Shown here piece by piece: positions 38,402 to 46,717 of a stretch of 57,134 bases of DNA; position 1 is the first letter of the stretch; the number at the start of each line of letters is the position of its first letter. Below the pieces are notes generated by a model, which saw only the letters and a program-made list of their open reading frames with translations, was not told where the DNA came from and ran no database searches. The DNA comes from Actinomadura nitritigenes (GTDB lineage: Bacteria; Actinomycetota; Actinomycetes; Streptosporangiales; Streptosporangiaceae), in contig NZ_JAGEOK010000049.1 in assembly GCF_017573545.1 (NCBI RefSeq), forward strand, positions 1 through 57,134, read 5' to 3'. The translations under genes were made by a program, and so were the position numbers.

Positions 38402-38815
38402 ATGGCCTTCACGTTCTCCCACGACCATGTGGGCATCACCGTTACGCAAGAGGACCTCGACGCCACCATCGCGTGGTACACGCGCAACCTCGGTCTCGCC
38501 GTCGAACGGCGGTTCGAGGCCCACGGCACGACGTTCGTCTTCCTCACCGCAGGCGACGTCAAGATCGAACTCCTCGCGGGTGCGTCGAACCGGGGCGCGG
38601 CGCCGTCCGACGACATCCTCACGAGCATGTACACGTCGCGCCTGCATCACTTCTGCCTGGCAGTGGCAGATCTCGACGCGGCACTGTCCCGGCTGCACGA
38701 ACTCGACGTGCCGCTGATCGGCGGTCCGATGGACATACCGGCAATCGGCCGGCGCATCGCCTTCGTCACCGACAACGTCGGCACCATCATCGAACTCAGC
38801 GCCCTGGGCACATGA
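38402..38815 (+). CDS. VOC family protein
   Basis: The 137 residues show two beta-alpha-beta modules: DHVGITVTQEDLDATIAWYTRNLGLAVERRFEAHG and RLHHFCLAVADLDAALSRLHELDVPLIGGPMD, ending FVTDNVGTIIELSAL. The metal-ligand positions His (DHVG), Glu (KIEL), His (HHF) and Glu (IIEL) are present, so an enzymatic glyoxalase- or epimerase-like role is possible. ATG 38402 is the natural start. A ROK-like remnant overlaps its stop by ATGA. Confidence 0.85.
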   Translation: MAFTFSHDHVGITVTQEDLDATIAWYTRNLGLAVERRFEAHGTTFVFLTAGDVKIELLAGASNRGAAPSDDILTSMYTSRLHHFCLAVADLDAALSRLHELDVPLIGGPMDIPAIGRRIAFVTDNVGTIIELSALGT

Positions 38816-39096
38816 ACCCCGGCCGGGAACATGACCCGGACCGCGCAGGCGGGTGGCCGCGACAGCCGAGCGAGCGCCATGCCGACAAGGCAGAGCACGG
38901 AACGTCCGCCTCGCAGTCGTCGGGACTCCGTGGCCGGATCGCCCACGTCGCCATTCCCGAGGGAGGCAACCCCGTCTGCCGCTGCGGCGACGTCGGCTGC
39001 CTGGAAGCGGTGGCCGACGGTGCCGCCCAATCCGGCGACGGCGACCATCGCCGCGTTGCCGCGCGACGCGATCTGGTCATGTCTCACCGCGCTTGA
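38812..39096 (+). pseudogene. Fragment of a ROK-family (NagC/XylR/glucokinase-like) gene
   Basis: The frame from ATG 38812 contains LRGRIAHVAIPEGGNPVCRC and then GDVGCLEAVADGAA. This is the Gly/Cys-rich zinc-binding motif of ROK proteins (consensus CxCGxxGCLE). Nothing before or after it matches the 300-400-residue ROK fold, so only a small piece survives. The flanking residues are Arg/Ser-rich and look non-coding. The rest of the gap to 39250 shows no other gene. Confidence 0.5.
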
Positions 39097-39250
39097 GCTG
39101 AATGTCCACTTCTCTGAAGCGGCGCGACCCGGGTGATCCGGTGTCCAGACGCCGGCGAGATGACACACCTGGCCCGGCTTGCTTAACTATGGACGATCTT
39201 GTCGTTACTGTCGTACCCCAGGGTCGGCGACGCGGTCACCGGAGGTAACG

Positions 39251-39448
39251 ATGCGGTCCGGACGGTGGATGCTCGTCGCCTGGCTGATCATCGGAGCTCT
39301 CGCCGCGGGACAGCGCCACTACTACGCGCGTTTCGACGGCAGCTGCGCCGACTTCGCCACGATCGGGATCACGTTGTTCTCCGGCCCGCTCAACTACATC
39401 GGTCTCAACCCGACCGCTTCCTGCAAGCTTCCCCAGCCGAGCAAGTGA
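39251..39448 (+). CDS. Conserved small membrane-anchored hypothetical protein
   Basis: This 65-residue protein has an N-terminal hydrophobic segment (WMLVAWLIIGALAAGQRHYY). A short outside part follows with two Cys (GSCADFATIGITLFSGPLNY and TASCKLPQPS), which could form a disulfide. Similar short ORFs occur in many actinomycetes as far as I recall, without known function. The ribosome site GGAGGTAACG before ATG 39251 is ideal. A stem-loop overlaps its stop. Confidence 0.75.
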   Translation: MRSGRWMLVAWLIIGALAAGQRHYYARFDGSCADFATIGITLFSGPLNYIGLNPTASCKLPQPSK

Positions 39449-39473
39449 CGCGACGGGCTCCACGCCCGCGTCA
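39446..39473 (+). terminator. Stem-loop terminator overlapping small ORF stop
   Basis: The stems TGACG/CGTCA and CGGGC/GCCCG with a 3-base bulge on one side and a 5-base loop form a hairpin that includes the stop codon of the 65-residue ORF. Confidence 0.55.
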
Positions 39474-39675
39474 TCACGAGCCTCTCTGACGACATCAATG
39501 AGGCCGCCGATCCGTACGACCGGGCACCGACAGGCTTGGCGCGGTGGCGTCCGGAGTCCGGTGTAAATCGGGGGGTGGTTCCGGCTTCATGGTGAGGCGC
39601 GCAGTGCCGTGGCGGTCCGGTGTGAGCGGTCTTGCGGGGACTGGTGGCGTGTTGGGGCCGGAGGTGCCGCTGAGA

Positions 39676-40101
39676 TCAGGGGCGTAGTGCTGTTGTGGCG
39701 GATTGGAGCAGGTGGACGAGGCTGTCGCGCTGGGTGCTGGGCCAGGAGCTGAAGCCTGCGGTCAGGGTGGTGTTGATGGCCTGCTGGAACTGGCCGGTGA
39801 CCGCCTCGCCCTGGGGGGTGAGGTGGACGTGGGTGATCCGGCGGTCGTTGGGGTCGGGTTGGCGGGTGAGTAGGCCGCGTCGCTGAAGCCGGTCGACCAG
39901 CCCGGTGATGTTGGTCTTGTCGCAGTGCAGCAGGGTCGCGAGCTCGCCGAAGGACGGCTGCAGATGTTGGGCGAAGCACAGCAGCTGCGCTTGCTGGGGG
40001 GTTAGTCCCAGCCGGCGGCTCGCCGCGCTGAACAGACCGTCGATCTCCATGAAGACGCCGATCAGCGTCTCGACGAGTTCGTCATCGGATGCGGCGGCCA
40101 T
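39676..40101 (-). CDS. MarR family regulator, divergent from SDR gene
   Basis: This 141-residue protein has MarR winged-helix features: SFGELATLLHCDKTNITGLVDRLQRRGLLTRQPDPNDRRITHVHLT. The single Cys in LLHCDK lies at the start of the recognition helix and might sense oxidants, but this is not established. The start is ATG 40101. An in-frame TTG at 40143 is a weaker choice. It is divergent from the SDR gene (89-base gap), which is its probable target. Confidence 0.85.
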   Translation of the reverse strand: MAAASDDELVETLIGVFMEIDGLFSAASRRLGLTPQQAQLLCFAQHLQPSFGELATLLHCDKTNITGLVDRLQRRGLLTRQPDPNDRRITHVHLTPQGEAVTGQFQQAINTTLTAGFSSWPSTQRDSLVHLLQSATTALRP

Positions 40102-40190
40102 GGCGGGCAGTCTACTACCTGGACAGTTGACAGGCTCTACCAACTAGTCGATGCTGTGGACTATCCATAGGATCGACCAATTGAGGGGCT

Positions 40191-40922
40191 ATGCGTATCG
40201 AGGATCGGGTCGCGGTCGTCACCGGCGGATCGCGTGGTATCGGACGAGCGATCAGCGACCGGCTCGCCGCGGCAGGAATGCGCGTCGTCATCGGCTCCCG
40301 CGACCAGGAGACGGCCGCGCAGGCGGTGGACCAGATCAAGGACGCGGGCGGGCAGGCCACCGCGGTCCGCACTGACATCACCCGCCCCGAGGCGGTCACC
40401 GAGTTGTTCGATGCGGCCGAGAGCCAGTACGGCCGGGTGGATGTGTGGGTGAACAACGCGGCCACGGCGACCGCTGGGCCGCTGGCCCGCGCCACCGATG
40501 ACGACTTCGACCAGTACCTGCACGCCAACGTGCGGTCCACGTTCGTCGCCCTGCGCGAGGCCGCACAGCGGATCAGCGACCACGGCCGGATCATCTTGAT
40601 CTCTTCCGCGCTGACCGTGTCGCCGCTGCCCGGTATGGCGCTGCTTGCCGCCGGCAAGGCCGCCGGTGACCAGCTCGCCCGTACGCTGGCCTGGGAGGTG
40701 GGCGCCAGGTCCGTCACGGTCAACAGCGTCCTGCCCGGCCTGACCCGCACCGACGTCATCGCCACCGTGCCCCCGCACGTCATTGACGACGCCAAGGCCC
40801 GCACGCCGCTGGGCCGCCTGGGCGAACCAGCCGACATCGCCGACGTCGTCGCGTTCCTGGCCTCCGACGCCGCCCGCTGGATCACCGGCCAGACCATCAA
40901 CGCCGCCGGAGGCATGATCTAA
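40191..40922 (+). CDS. SDR-family protein lacking the catalytic Tyr
   Basis: This 243-residue Rossmann-fold protein of the classical SDR type has the cofactor motif TGGSRGIG (11-18), the structural NNAA (88-91) and the active-site Ser139 in LISSA. The expected YxxxK reads LAAGK (152-156): Leu152 replaces the catalytic Tyr while Lys156 remains. The protein may bind NAD(P)H without normal reductase activity, or use a different acid. Residue 36-37 (SR) suggests NADPH. ATG 40191 gives a full-length fold ending TINAAGGMI. Confidence 0.85.
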   Translation: MRIEDRVAVVTGGSRGIGRAISDRLAAAGMRVVIGSRDQETAAQAVDQIKDAGGQATAVRTDITRPEAVTELFDAAESQYGRVDVWVNNAATATAGPLARATDDDFDQYLHANVRSTFVALREAAQRISDHGRIILISSALTVSPLPGMALLAAGKAAGDQLARTLAWEVGARSVTVNSVLPGLTRTDVIATVPPHVIDDAKARTPLGRLGEPADIADVVAFLASDAARWITGQTINAAGGMI

Positions 40923-40998
40923 CGAGTCCGGCGCCGGGCCGGGGCTGGATGGCGCACGATCCTGTAGACCTTGGCCACGATCACCGGACCGTCCGCAC

Positions 40999-41110
40999 GG
41001 CACCAGCGGCAGCTGCTCCACCGCCCTTCGCGAGTTCGAGACCTTTTGCAACGAGCATCGGCCTCACCAGGGCATCGCCAACGCACGCCCGTTGAAGCCG
41101 CCGCCGATCA
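40999..41110 (+). pseudogene. C-terminal remnant of an integrase-type transposase
   Basis: The frame from 40999 reads LREFETFCNEHRPHQGIANA and RPLKPPP, the typical end of rve-type transposases (IS3 or IS481 group). The catalytic DDE part is missing and the frame continues without a stop into the next genes. This is an old IS fragment. It explains part of the 338-base gap between the SDR gene and 41261, and the rest shows no gene. Confidence 0.6.
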
Positions 41111-41260
41111 GCACCGGAACCAGATCGCCCAGCCGAAGAAGGCAGCGTCGGGGCGCACTCCCAACGAGTGCGAACATGCGGCTTGACCTGCGCGGCAACT
41201 GTTGTGCTGCGAGAGGCGTCTACCTTGCGGGCGACGATGGCGCCCAGTCGGGGAGGACTG

Positions 41261-41449
41261 ATGGACACGGTGGTGCTGCGCCGGCGCGGGGTCGTCCCGC
41301 TCTCGGACCGGCCCTTGCAAGCCGCGGGGTACACGCTCGGCTTCGCCGGAATGGCCGCCGGATTCGTGATCAGCGGGTGGCCGGCGGCGCTGCTCATGGC
41401 GGGCTGGCCGATCGCCGCCGGCGCCACTGCGACGGGAGCGCCTTCATGA
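41261..41449 (+). CDS. Small membrane protein coupled to MurJ-like gene
   Basis: This 62-residue protein has a basic start (MDTVVLRRRGVVPLSDRPLQ) and one or two hydrophobic stretches (AAGYTLGFAGMAAGFVISGW and PAALLMAGWPIAAGA). GGGGAGG precedes ATG 41261 at ideal distance, and the stop overlaps the next ATG as ATGA. It is therefore probably a real gene translated together with the flippase, perhaps an accessory subunit. No family is recognised. Confidence 0.6.
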   Translation: MDTVVLRRRGVVPLSDRPLQAAGYTLGFAGMAAGFVISGWPAALLMAGWPIAAGATATGAPS

Positions 41450-43035
41450 CGGCGGACGCGCCCTTGATGCGGGCCGGGCGGGCGATGGCGATCGCCACCA
41501 TGGTGTCGCGGGTCACCGGGTTCGTCCGCACGATGGTCCTGGTCGCCGCGCTCGGGATGGGGACGCGGCTGCTGGACGCCTACACCGCGGCCAACGTCAC
41601 CCCGAACGCGATCTATGAGCTGGTGATGGGCGGGGCGGTGGCCGGGGTGGTCGTGCCGCTGCTGGTCCGCGCCGCCGCGAACGACGGCGTCGACGCCGAC
41701 CTGTTCGCGCAGCGGCTGCTGTCCCTGGTGGTCTACGGCCTGGGTCTGGTGGTCGTCGTGACCGTCATCGCCGCCCCGCTCATCGTGCAGGTGTACGTCC
41801 CCGGGTTCACTCCGCCCGAGCGGCATCTGGCGATCGTGTTCACGCGGTTCTTCATGCCCCAGATCCTCTTCTATGGGGTGGGCGCCACCCTGGCCGCGGT
41901 ATTGAACGCACGCTCGCGCTTCGTCGCACCGATGTGGGCTCCGGTCGCCAACAACCTCATCGTCACCGCGACCGCCCTGGTCTTCCTCACGATCGGAGGC
42001 ACCGGGCATCTGGAGAGGCTCACCACGGGTCAGATGCTGCTGCTGTCGATCGGCACCAGCGGCGGCGTCGCCGCGCAGATGGCGGTGCTGGCCGTGACCA
42101 GCCGGCAGGCCGGGTTCCGGCTCCGCCTGCACGCCGACCCGCGCGGCATCGCCGTCCGGGGGATCGCCGCCATGGCGGGTTGGACCATCGCCTCGGTGGC
42201 GGCCGCCCAGGTGGTGTTCATCGTCAGCGCCCGCCTGGCCTCCCAGGCCGGACAAGGCGCCATCGCCGTCTACTCGAACGCCTACACCCTGTTCCAGTTG
42301 CCGTACGCCGTCATCGCGGTCACCGTCATCACCGGCGTTCTGCCGCGGATGAGCCGGGCGGCCGCCGACCGCGACCTCGCCGGTATCACCGCCGACCTGT
42401 CCCGCAGCCTTCGCCTGACCAGCGTGGCCATGGCTCCCGTCGCCGCTGCCCTGATCGTGCTCGGTCCGCTGCTGACCGGCGTCCTGTTCGACCACGGCAA
42501 CGCCGCACCGGCCGCGGCCCACCTCACCGGATCGGTCCTGGCCGCCTACGGCCTGGCCCTGATCCCGTTCGCCGGCTACCAGATCATGCTGCGCGTCTTC
42601 TACGCCCTCGGAGACACCCGTACTCCCGCCCTCGTCAGTGCTGCCGTGTCGGCCGCCACCATCGCGGCCGGCCTCACCGCCGCCCACTTCTTCCACGGTC
42701 CGGACCTGGTGATCGCCCTGGCCGGGTGCACCGGCCTCGCTTACGCCCTCGGCCTGGCCGCCACCGCACAGCTGCTCCGCCGCCGACTCGGCCGCGTCGA
42801 CGGGCACCGGCTCCTGAAAACGCACACCCGGACACTGACCGCCGCCGCCATCGCCGCTGCCGGTGCAGCCCTCATCACCCAGGCGCTCGGCCCGGCCCTG
42901 GGCACGGGGACGATCGGCGCACTCGCCATCATCAGCGCGGCCGCGGCGATCGGAGCCGGGCTCTACGCCCTCACCGCGCACCTGCTGCGAATCGGCGAGC
43001 TCAAAGAGCTCGCATCGATGATCCGGTCTGCATGA
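41446..43035 (+). CDS. MurJ/MviN-family lipid flippase (short form)
   Basis: This 529-residue protein with about 14 membrane helices begins with the MurJ signature AIATMVSRVTGFVRTMVLVAALG, then DAYTAANVTPNAIYELVMGGAVAGVVVPLL. MurJ flips lipid II. Actinobacterial housekeeping MurJ usually carries a large C-terminal pseudokinase and extracytoplasmic domain, which this one lacks. It is therefore likely a paralogue for another lipid-linked sugar or a conditional MurJ. It is coupled to the upstream 62-residue ORF. The ATG at 41446 fits the family N terminus. Confidence 0.85.
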   Translation: MTADAPLMRAGRAMAIATMVSRVTGFVRTMVLVAALGMGTRLLDAYTAANVTPNAIYELVMGGAVAGVVVPLLVRAAANDGVDADLFAQRLLSLVVYGLGLVVVVTVIAAPLIVQVYVPGFTPPERHLAIVFTRFFMPQILFYGVGATLAAVLNARSRFVAPMWAPVANNLIVTATALVFLTIGGTGHLERLTTGQMLLLSIGTSGGVAAQMAVLAVTSRQAGFRLRLHADPRGIAVRGIAAMAGWTIASVAAAQVVFIVSARLASQAGQGAIAVYSNAYTLFQLPYAVIAVTVITGVLPRMSRAAADRDLAGITADLSRSLRLTSVAMAPVAAALIVLGPLLTGVLFDHGNAAPAAAHLTGSVLAAYGLALIPFAGYQIMLRVFYALGDTRTPALVSAAVSAATIAAGLTAAHFFHGPDLVIALAGCTGLAYALGLAATAQLLRRRLGRVDGHRLLKTHTRTLTAAAIAAAGAALITQALGPALGTGTIGALAIISAAAAIGAGLYALTAHLLRIGELKELASMIRSA

Positions 43036-43129
43036 CCCCGGACGAACAGCGCGTGCACACGACGTCGGACATTCGTGCAGACGAACGTTGTGACCCGCTC
43101 ACGGAATCGTCGCCGTGTCCGGCGTGCGC

Positions 43130-43160
43130 TTGACCTTCACCTTTGGGAAAGCCGCACTGT
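43130..43160 (+). promoter_or_regulatory. MerR-type promoter with 19-bp spacer upstream of merR-gyrI gene
   Basis: TTGACC (43130-43135) and CACTGT (43155-43160) are separated by 19 bases. The spacer contains the partial dyad TTCACCTTTGGGAAAG. This suits autoregulation by the downstream MerR protein, whose ATG lies 43 bases after the -10. Confidence 0.5.
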
Positions 43161-43202
43161 GGTCGTCACCGGGCACCCCGCCCGGGAACGAGGGAGCCGT
43201 CC

Positions 43203-44036
43203 ATGGAGCCGATCAGCATCGGTGAGTTCGCGCGTCTGTCACGTTTGTCGCCCAAGGCGCTGCGCCTGTACGACGAACTCAGGCTGCTGGTGCCGGCCCG
43301 CGTCGACCCGGACACCGGTTACCGCTGGTACGCGGCCCCGCAACTGCACCAGGCCCGCCTGGTGGCCTCGCTGCGCCGGATCGGCGTTCCGCTGGCCCGG
43401 ATCAAGGACATCCTGGCCCTGGAGCCGGTGCCGGCAGCCGAGGAGATCAGCGCGTACTGGGCCGGGGCCGAGGCCGAGCACGCCGCACGGCGGGAACTGG
43501 CCGGCCACCTCGTCGACCGTTTTCGCGGAAGGAAGTCCGCCATGGACGAGGTCGCCATTCGCGACATGCCCGCGCGCCGCCTGCTCAGCATCATCCGCAG
43601 GGTGCATCAGGACGAGCTGCTGCCAACGGGCCGGGAACTGTTCATCCGCCGCCTCCGGGGCGGCGACGTCCCCCGGATCGACGGGCTCGTCGGAGCACCC
43701 TTCATGATCTTCCACGGCGAGGTGAGCGGCGACAGCGACGGCCCCGTCGAGTGGTGCTGGCCCGTCCCCGACGACCAGGCCGAGGCGATCGCTGCCCGGT
43801 TCCCCGACCTGACCCTGCACACCGAGCCGGCCCACCAGGAGGCCTACATCCGCCCGGAGGGGCCCGCCGCCCAGTGGGGCAGCGGGACCCAGGCCGAGCT
43901 CGCCATCGAGGCGCTGGCCGCCTGGGCCTCGGAGCAGCAGTGGCAGCCGTCCGGAGCCATCCGGCTCCTCCTCATCCCCGACCCGGCGAGCGAGGGGGCC
44001 GGACCGGACGGCGAGTTCGCCCTGCCGTTGCGCTGA
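43203..44036 (+). CDS. MerR regulator with GyrI-like effector domain
   Basis: The 277 residues comprise a MerR HTH (SIGEFARLSRLSPKALRLYDELRLL, then DPDTGYRWYAAPQL), a linking helix, and a C-terminal GyrI-like/AraC-effector domain (about 115-275; MDEVAIRDMPARRLLSIIRRV then EAYIRPEGPAAQWG). This BmrR-like arrangement binds bulky drugs and activates efflux or detoxification genes. No transporter is adjacent, so the target is unclear. ATG 43203 begins at the domain. Confidence 0.85.
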   Translation: MEPISIGEFARLSRLSPKALRLYDELRLLVPARVDPDTGYRWYAAPQLHQARLVASLRRIGVPLARIKDILALEPVPAAEEISAYWAGAEAEHAARRELAGHLVDRFRGRKSAMDEVAIRDMPARRLLSIIRRVHQDELLPTGRELFIRRLRGGDVPRIDGLVGAPFMIFHGEVSGDSDGPVEWCWPVPDDQAEAIAARFPDLTLHTEPAHQEAYIRPEGPAAQWGSGTQAELAIEALAAWASEQQWQPSGAIRLLLIPDPASEGAGPDGEFALPLR

Positions 44037-44218
44037 CCCGGGCTCAGACCTGTGCTGTGGAACGCATCGCGATTCGCGGCCGCCGCCGTGGCGGTTGTCC
44101 CCCGTCCGAGCTACCCGCGAATGTCCACCCTGCGGGGATGATGCACGGCCGGCCGGATCCATAGCGTTCTGCCCGTGGCCGCGCCATTCCGGTCGGCGCG
44201 AAATCTTCACTGGAGGAC

Positions 44219-45085
44219 ATGGTGTTTCGCATGCTCAAAAAGACCGCTGTGGTCGCCGTTTGCTGCTCGGTGGCGGGGGCGGGCCTCGCCGGCTGCGACG
44301 ACGACTCCGGCGCGTTCCACGAAGGCCTGCTCGCCGGGACCAAGAAGATCAACGTCGCGGGCTATTCGGTGAATGTGTCCTGCACGGGGGACGCGGCGGA
44401 GGGCAAGCCGGTCATCTTCCTGATGCCCGGCCTTGGCGACGGAATGGACAAGATGGCCGCTCTCCAGAGGACACTGAGCGAGAAGAACTGGGTCTGCGTC
44501 TACGACCGGCTCGGCGAGGGCAAGAGCGACAAGCCGAGGGGGCCGCAGAGCATCGCCAGCTCGGGGAAGGTCCTGACGGCGGTGCTCGCCCGGGTCACCG
44601 CCGGCCGTCCGGTCGTCCTGGCCGGGCACTCGCTCGGCGGGATGATCGCCGCCAGGTACGCTCCCGACCACCGCGACATGGTCAAGGGACTGGTCCTGAT
44701 GGACGCGACGACGCCGCACTCGGTCGCCGACGTCACGAAGGGGATCCCCGCGTCCGCGACCGGCCCCGCGGCCCAGCTCCGCGCGCAGACTCTGGCGGTC
44801 GACGCGGGGGACAACCCGGAAAAGCTCGCCATCGCCGATGGGGAGGTCCGCTCCGCCGGGAACATCCCGGTCGAGGTGATCCAGCACGGGAAGAAGTACC
44901 TGGCGGCGGTTCCCGTGTACGGCCCGCGTCTGGAGCGGGACTGGTCGGCGGGCCAGCACAAGTGGCTCGCGATCTCCAGCCGCAGCAGGCTGAGCACCGC
45001 CACGAACAGCCAGCACTACATCTACGTCGACCAGCCCGCGATCGCCGTCCAGGCCATCCAGCGCGTCGCCGCGCAGGTCAAGTGA
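44219..45085 (+). CDS. Lipoprotein alpha/beta hydrolase
   Basis: This 288-residue protein has a lipoprotein signal (VVAVCCSVAGAGLAGCDDDSG, lipobox LAGC) and an alpha/beta hydrolase fold. The oxyanion loop is IFLMPGLGDGMDKM, the Ser nucleophile is in AGHSLGGMIAA, and the late catalytic His is probably in SQHYIYVDQP. It should sit on the outer face of the membrane as an esterase or lipase. ATG 44219 is used, and ATG 44231 is possible. It is convergent with the small secreted protein gene. Confidence 0.85.
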   Translation: MVFRMLKKTAVVAVCCSVAGAGLAGCDDDSGAFHEGLLAGTKKINVAGYSVNVSCTGDAAEGKPVIFLMPGLGDGMDKMAALQRTLSEKNWVCVYDRLGEGKSDKPRGPQSIASSGKVLTAVLARVTAGRPVVLAGHSLGGMIAARYAPDHRDMVKGLVLMDATTPHSVADVTKGIPASATGPAAQLRAQTLAVDAGDNPEKLAIADGEVRSAGNIPVEVIQHGKKYLAAVPVYGPRLERDWSAGQHKWLAISSRSRLSTATNSQHYIYVDQPAIAVQAIQRVAAQVK

Positions 45086-45086
45086 C

Positions 45087-45104
45087 CGCCCCGGGCCGGG
45101 GGCG
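45087..45104. terminator. Hairpin between convergent genes
   Basis: The stem CGCCCC/GGGGCG with a 6-base loop lies between the stops at 45085 and 45108 and could serve both genes. Confidence 0.5.
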
Positions 45105-45107
45105 TGC

Positions 45108-45533
45108 TCAGTAAGCGATGTAGATGTGGGAGACCCGCAGCGCGTTCCAGGCGCGGAACAGGGGAGTGAAGGCGTTGTTGCCGATGGGCACCTGGCAGTG
45201 CCCTCCTCCCGAGCCGCACTTGACCCAGTAGGCCTGGCCTCGGGTGTTGTAGGTCCTGACCTGGAGGGCGGCGTAGGAGTCGGTCGCGGTCCAGCGGAAG
45301 CCGTGCCAGGCGCCGGGTCTGCCGAGGAGCGCGCACGAGCCCCGCGCGTAGGTCCACCGCGCCGGGGTGGCGGGGAGGTTGGCCCCGCAGCCCTTTCGTG
45401 CAGCCGGCGCTTCGGCCTTGGCCCTGGTGGTGGCGGTGGCGGCCGAGGCGGCGTTACCGGGAGCGAGCGTCCCGGTGGCGGTCAGAGCCAGAGCGGACGC
45501 CAGGGCGGTGGCCTTCCGCGTGGTCGATGACAT
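45108..45533 (-). CDS. Small secreted protein, Cys-containing
   Basis: This 141-residue protein has a Sec signal (SSTTRKATALASALALTATG, cleavage near AASA). The mature domain of about 100 residues has four Cys (KGCGANLP, GSCALLG, VKCGSGGGHCQVP) and many aromatic residues (WHGFRWTATDSYAALQVRTY and FRAWNALRVSHIYIAY). I do not recognise the family. The layout resembles small secreted beta proteins of actinomycetes. GGGAGG precedes ATG 45533. Confidence 0.75.
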   Translation of the reverse strand: MSSTTRKATALASALALTATGTLAPGNAASAATATTRAKAEAPAARKGCGANLPATPARWTYARGSCALLGRPGAWHGFRWTATDSYAALQVRTYNTRGQAYWVKCGSGGGHCQVPIGNNAFTPLFRAWNALRVSHIYIAY

Positions 45534-45885
45534 CTCGTTCCTCCCGAAAGGGTGCTGACACGAGCCGAAGCCGTAGACAGCGTACGGTGAACAGGCTGTC
45601 ACGTTAAGGAGTCGCCTTGAGGTTCTGTCCCGCGCGTCACAGCCGACAGGCCGTGGAAGTAGACCGGCGCGGGTCGGGGGTTGAGGACATCGGAACGGAG
45701 ACCGAGACGCCGGAGGCCGGCCCATGGCCGCCTCCAAGCAGTACGCCGGCGCCCGCCTCATGGTCGGCGACGTCCAAGCAGCCCGTTTTCGGCTCCACGC
45801 AAGGGCCGCCGGTCTGCGGAGACTCGTCAGGCGCGGGCCGGTCCGTCCAGGCTTTCGGACCAGCCTTGGCGTTCGGCGCGCAGCT
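45534..45885. other. Intergenic region, no supported gene
   Basis: These 352 bases separate a leftward secreted-protein gene from the end of a leftward MerR gene. A possible ORF on the plus strand from 45724 runs antisense through the MerR gene and is not credible. I see the ribosome site of the secreted gene but no clear promoter or repeat. Confidence 0.4.
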
Positions 45886-46668
45886 TCACACGGCGTCGGC
45901 GGCCTGTCCGAACCCGAGGCACTGGACGGCGTAGGCGCGGACGGCCTCGGCGAGCCACGGCGGCAGGTCGGGGTCGACGGCGGACACGATGGCGCGCTGC
46001 TCGGGGTTGTCGGTGATCAGGTCCGCCAGTGCGTGGTAGCCGGCGGCGTCGGCGGGCCACAGGGCGCGCACTCCCTGGTAGTGCTCGGCGGTCAGTTCGA
46101 GCGCCTCGGGCGAGCCGGGGGCCGCCCCGCGGCGCCGGGCCTCGGACATGCGGGTGTACAGGCGGTCGCCCTGCTCGGCGGCGTCCTCGTAGTCGGCGCG
46201 GGTCCAGTGGCGGGTGGCCCGCTCGGCGGCGACCATCCGGCTCTCGGCGGCTTGGCCGTAGCGGACGCGCAGGTCCTGGCGCAGGCGCTCCTTGGCCTCG
46301 GCCAGCCCGGTGAAGAAGTCCTCGTCGCGTACGGCGCGCTCACCGGACAGGCCGGCGATGGTGCGGTCGACGGTGTCCAGCACGCGGCTGAGGCGGTCAC
46401 GTTCGGCGGCCAGCTGCTCGCGGTGTCTCCGCAACGCGGTGAGCTCGCTGGACTCGCCGTCCAGGGCCGCGGCGATGTCGCTCAGCGGCATGCCCAGCTC
46501 GCGCAGCAGCATGATGCGCTGCAACCGCAGCAACTCCCGGCGCTCGTACCAGCGGTAGCCGTTGGCCGACACGCGGGAGGGCATCAGCAGGCCGATGTCG
46601 TGGTAGTGGCGCAGGGTCCGGGACGAGATCCCGGCCATCGCGGCGACCCGGCTGATGGGGTACTCCAT
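45886..46668 (-). CDS. MerR regulator with TipAS-type domain
   Basis: The 260 residues contain a MerR HTH (YPISRVAAMAGISSRTLRHYHDIGLL, then SANGYRWYERRELL), a long dimer helix (about 75-110) and a C-terminal TipAS antibiotic-recognition domain (about 130-255; ADYEDAAEQGDRLYTRMSEA and VRALWPADAAGYHALADLITDN). TipA-type proteins sense drugs or peptides and activate promoters with 19-bp spacers. It is divergent from an amidohydrolase gene whose promoter has that spacer. Confidence 0.88.
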   Translation of the reverse strand: MEYPISRVAAMAGISSRTLRHYHDIGLLMPSRVSANGYRWYERRELLRLQRIMLLRELGMPLSDIAAALDGESSELTALRRHREQLAAERDRLSRVLDTVDRTIAGLSGERAVRDEDFFTGLAEAKERLRQDLRVRYGQAAESRMVAAERATRHWTRADYEDAAEQGDRLYTRMSEARRRGAAPGSPEALELTAEHYQGVRALWPADAAGYHALADLITDNPEQRAIVSAVDPDLPPWLAEAVRAYAVQCLGFGQAADAV

Positions 46669-46678
46669 GATCGGCAGA

Positions 46679-46710
46679 CTAGACCTTCTCGTTGCGTCAA
46701 CTTCTAGGGT
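46679..46710 (+). promoter_or_regulatory. MerR-type 19-bp-spacer promoter, probably leaderless
   Basis: TAGACC (46680-46685) and TAGGGT (46705-46710) are 19 bases apart. A CTAGA/TCTAG dyad (46679-46683 with 46703-46707) spans the spacer. The amidohydrolase GTG at 46718 lies 7 bases after the -10, about where transcription would start. The mRNA may therefore be leaderless. Confidence 0.5.
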
Positions 46711-46717
46711 CGCCGGG

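Noticed and set aside
40971..41186. Open frame of 71 codons upstream of the MurJ locus
   Set aside because: The transposase-like signature lies in a different frame, so this ORF is a shadow of the remnant.
40981..42981. Open frame of 666 codons on the minus strand
   Set aside because: It is antisense to the MurJ-family gene and has repetitive Gly/Asp/His composition, typical of the complement of a membrane protein gene in GC-rich DNA.
45724..46707. Open frame of 327 codons on the plus strand
   Set aside because: It is antisense to the TipAS-type MerR gene, which has complete HTH and effector motifs.
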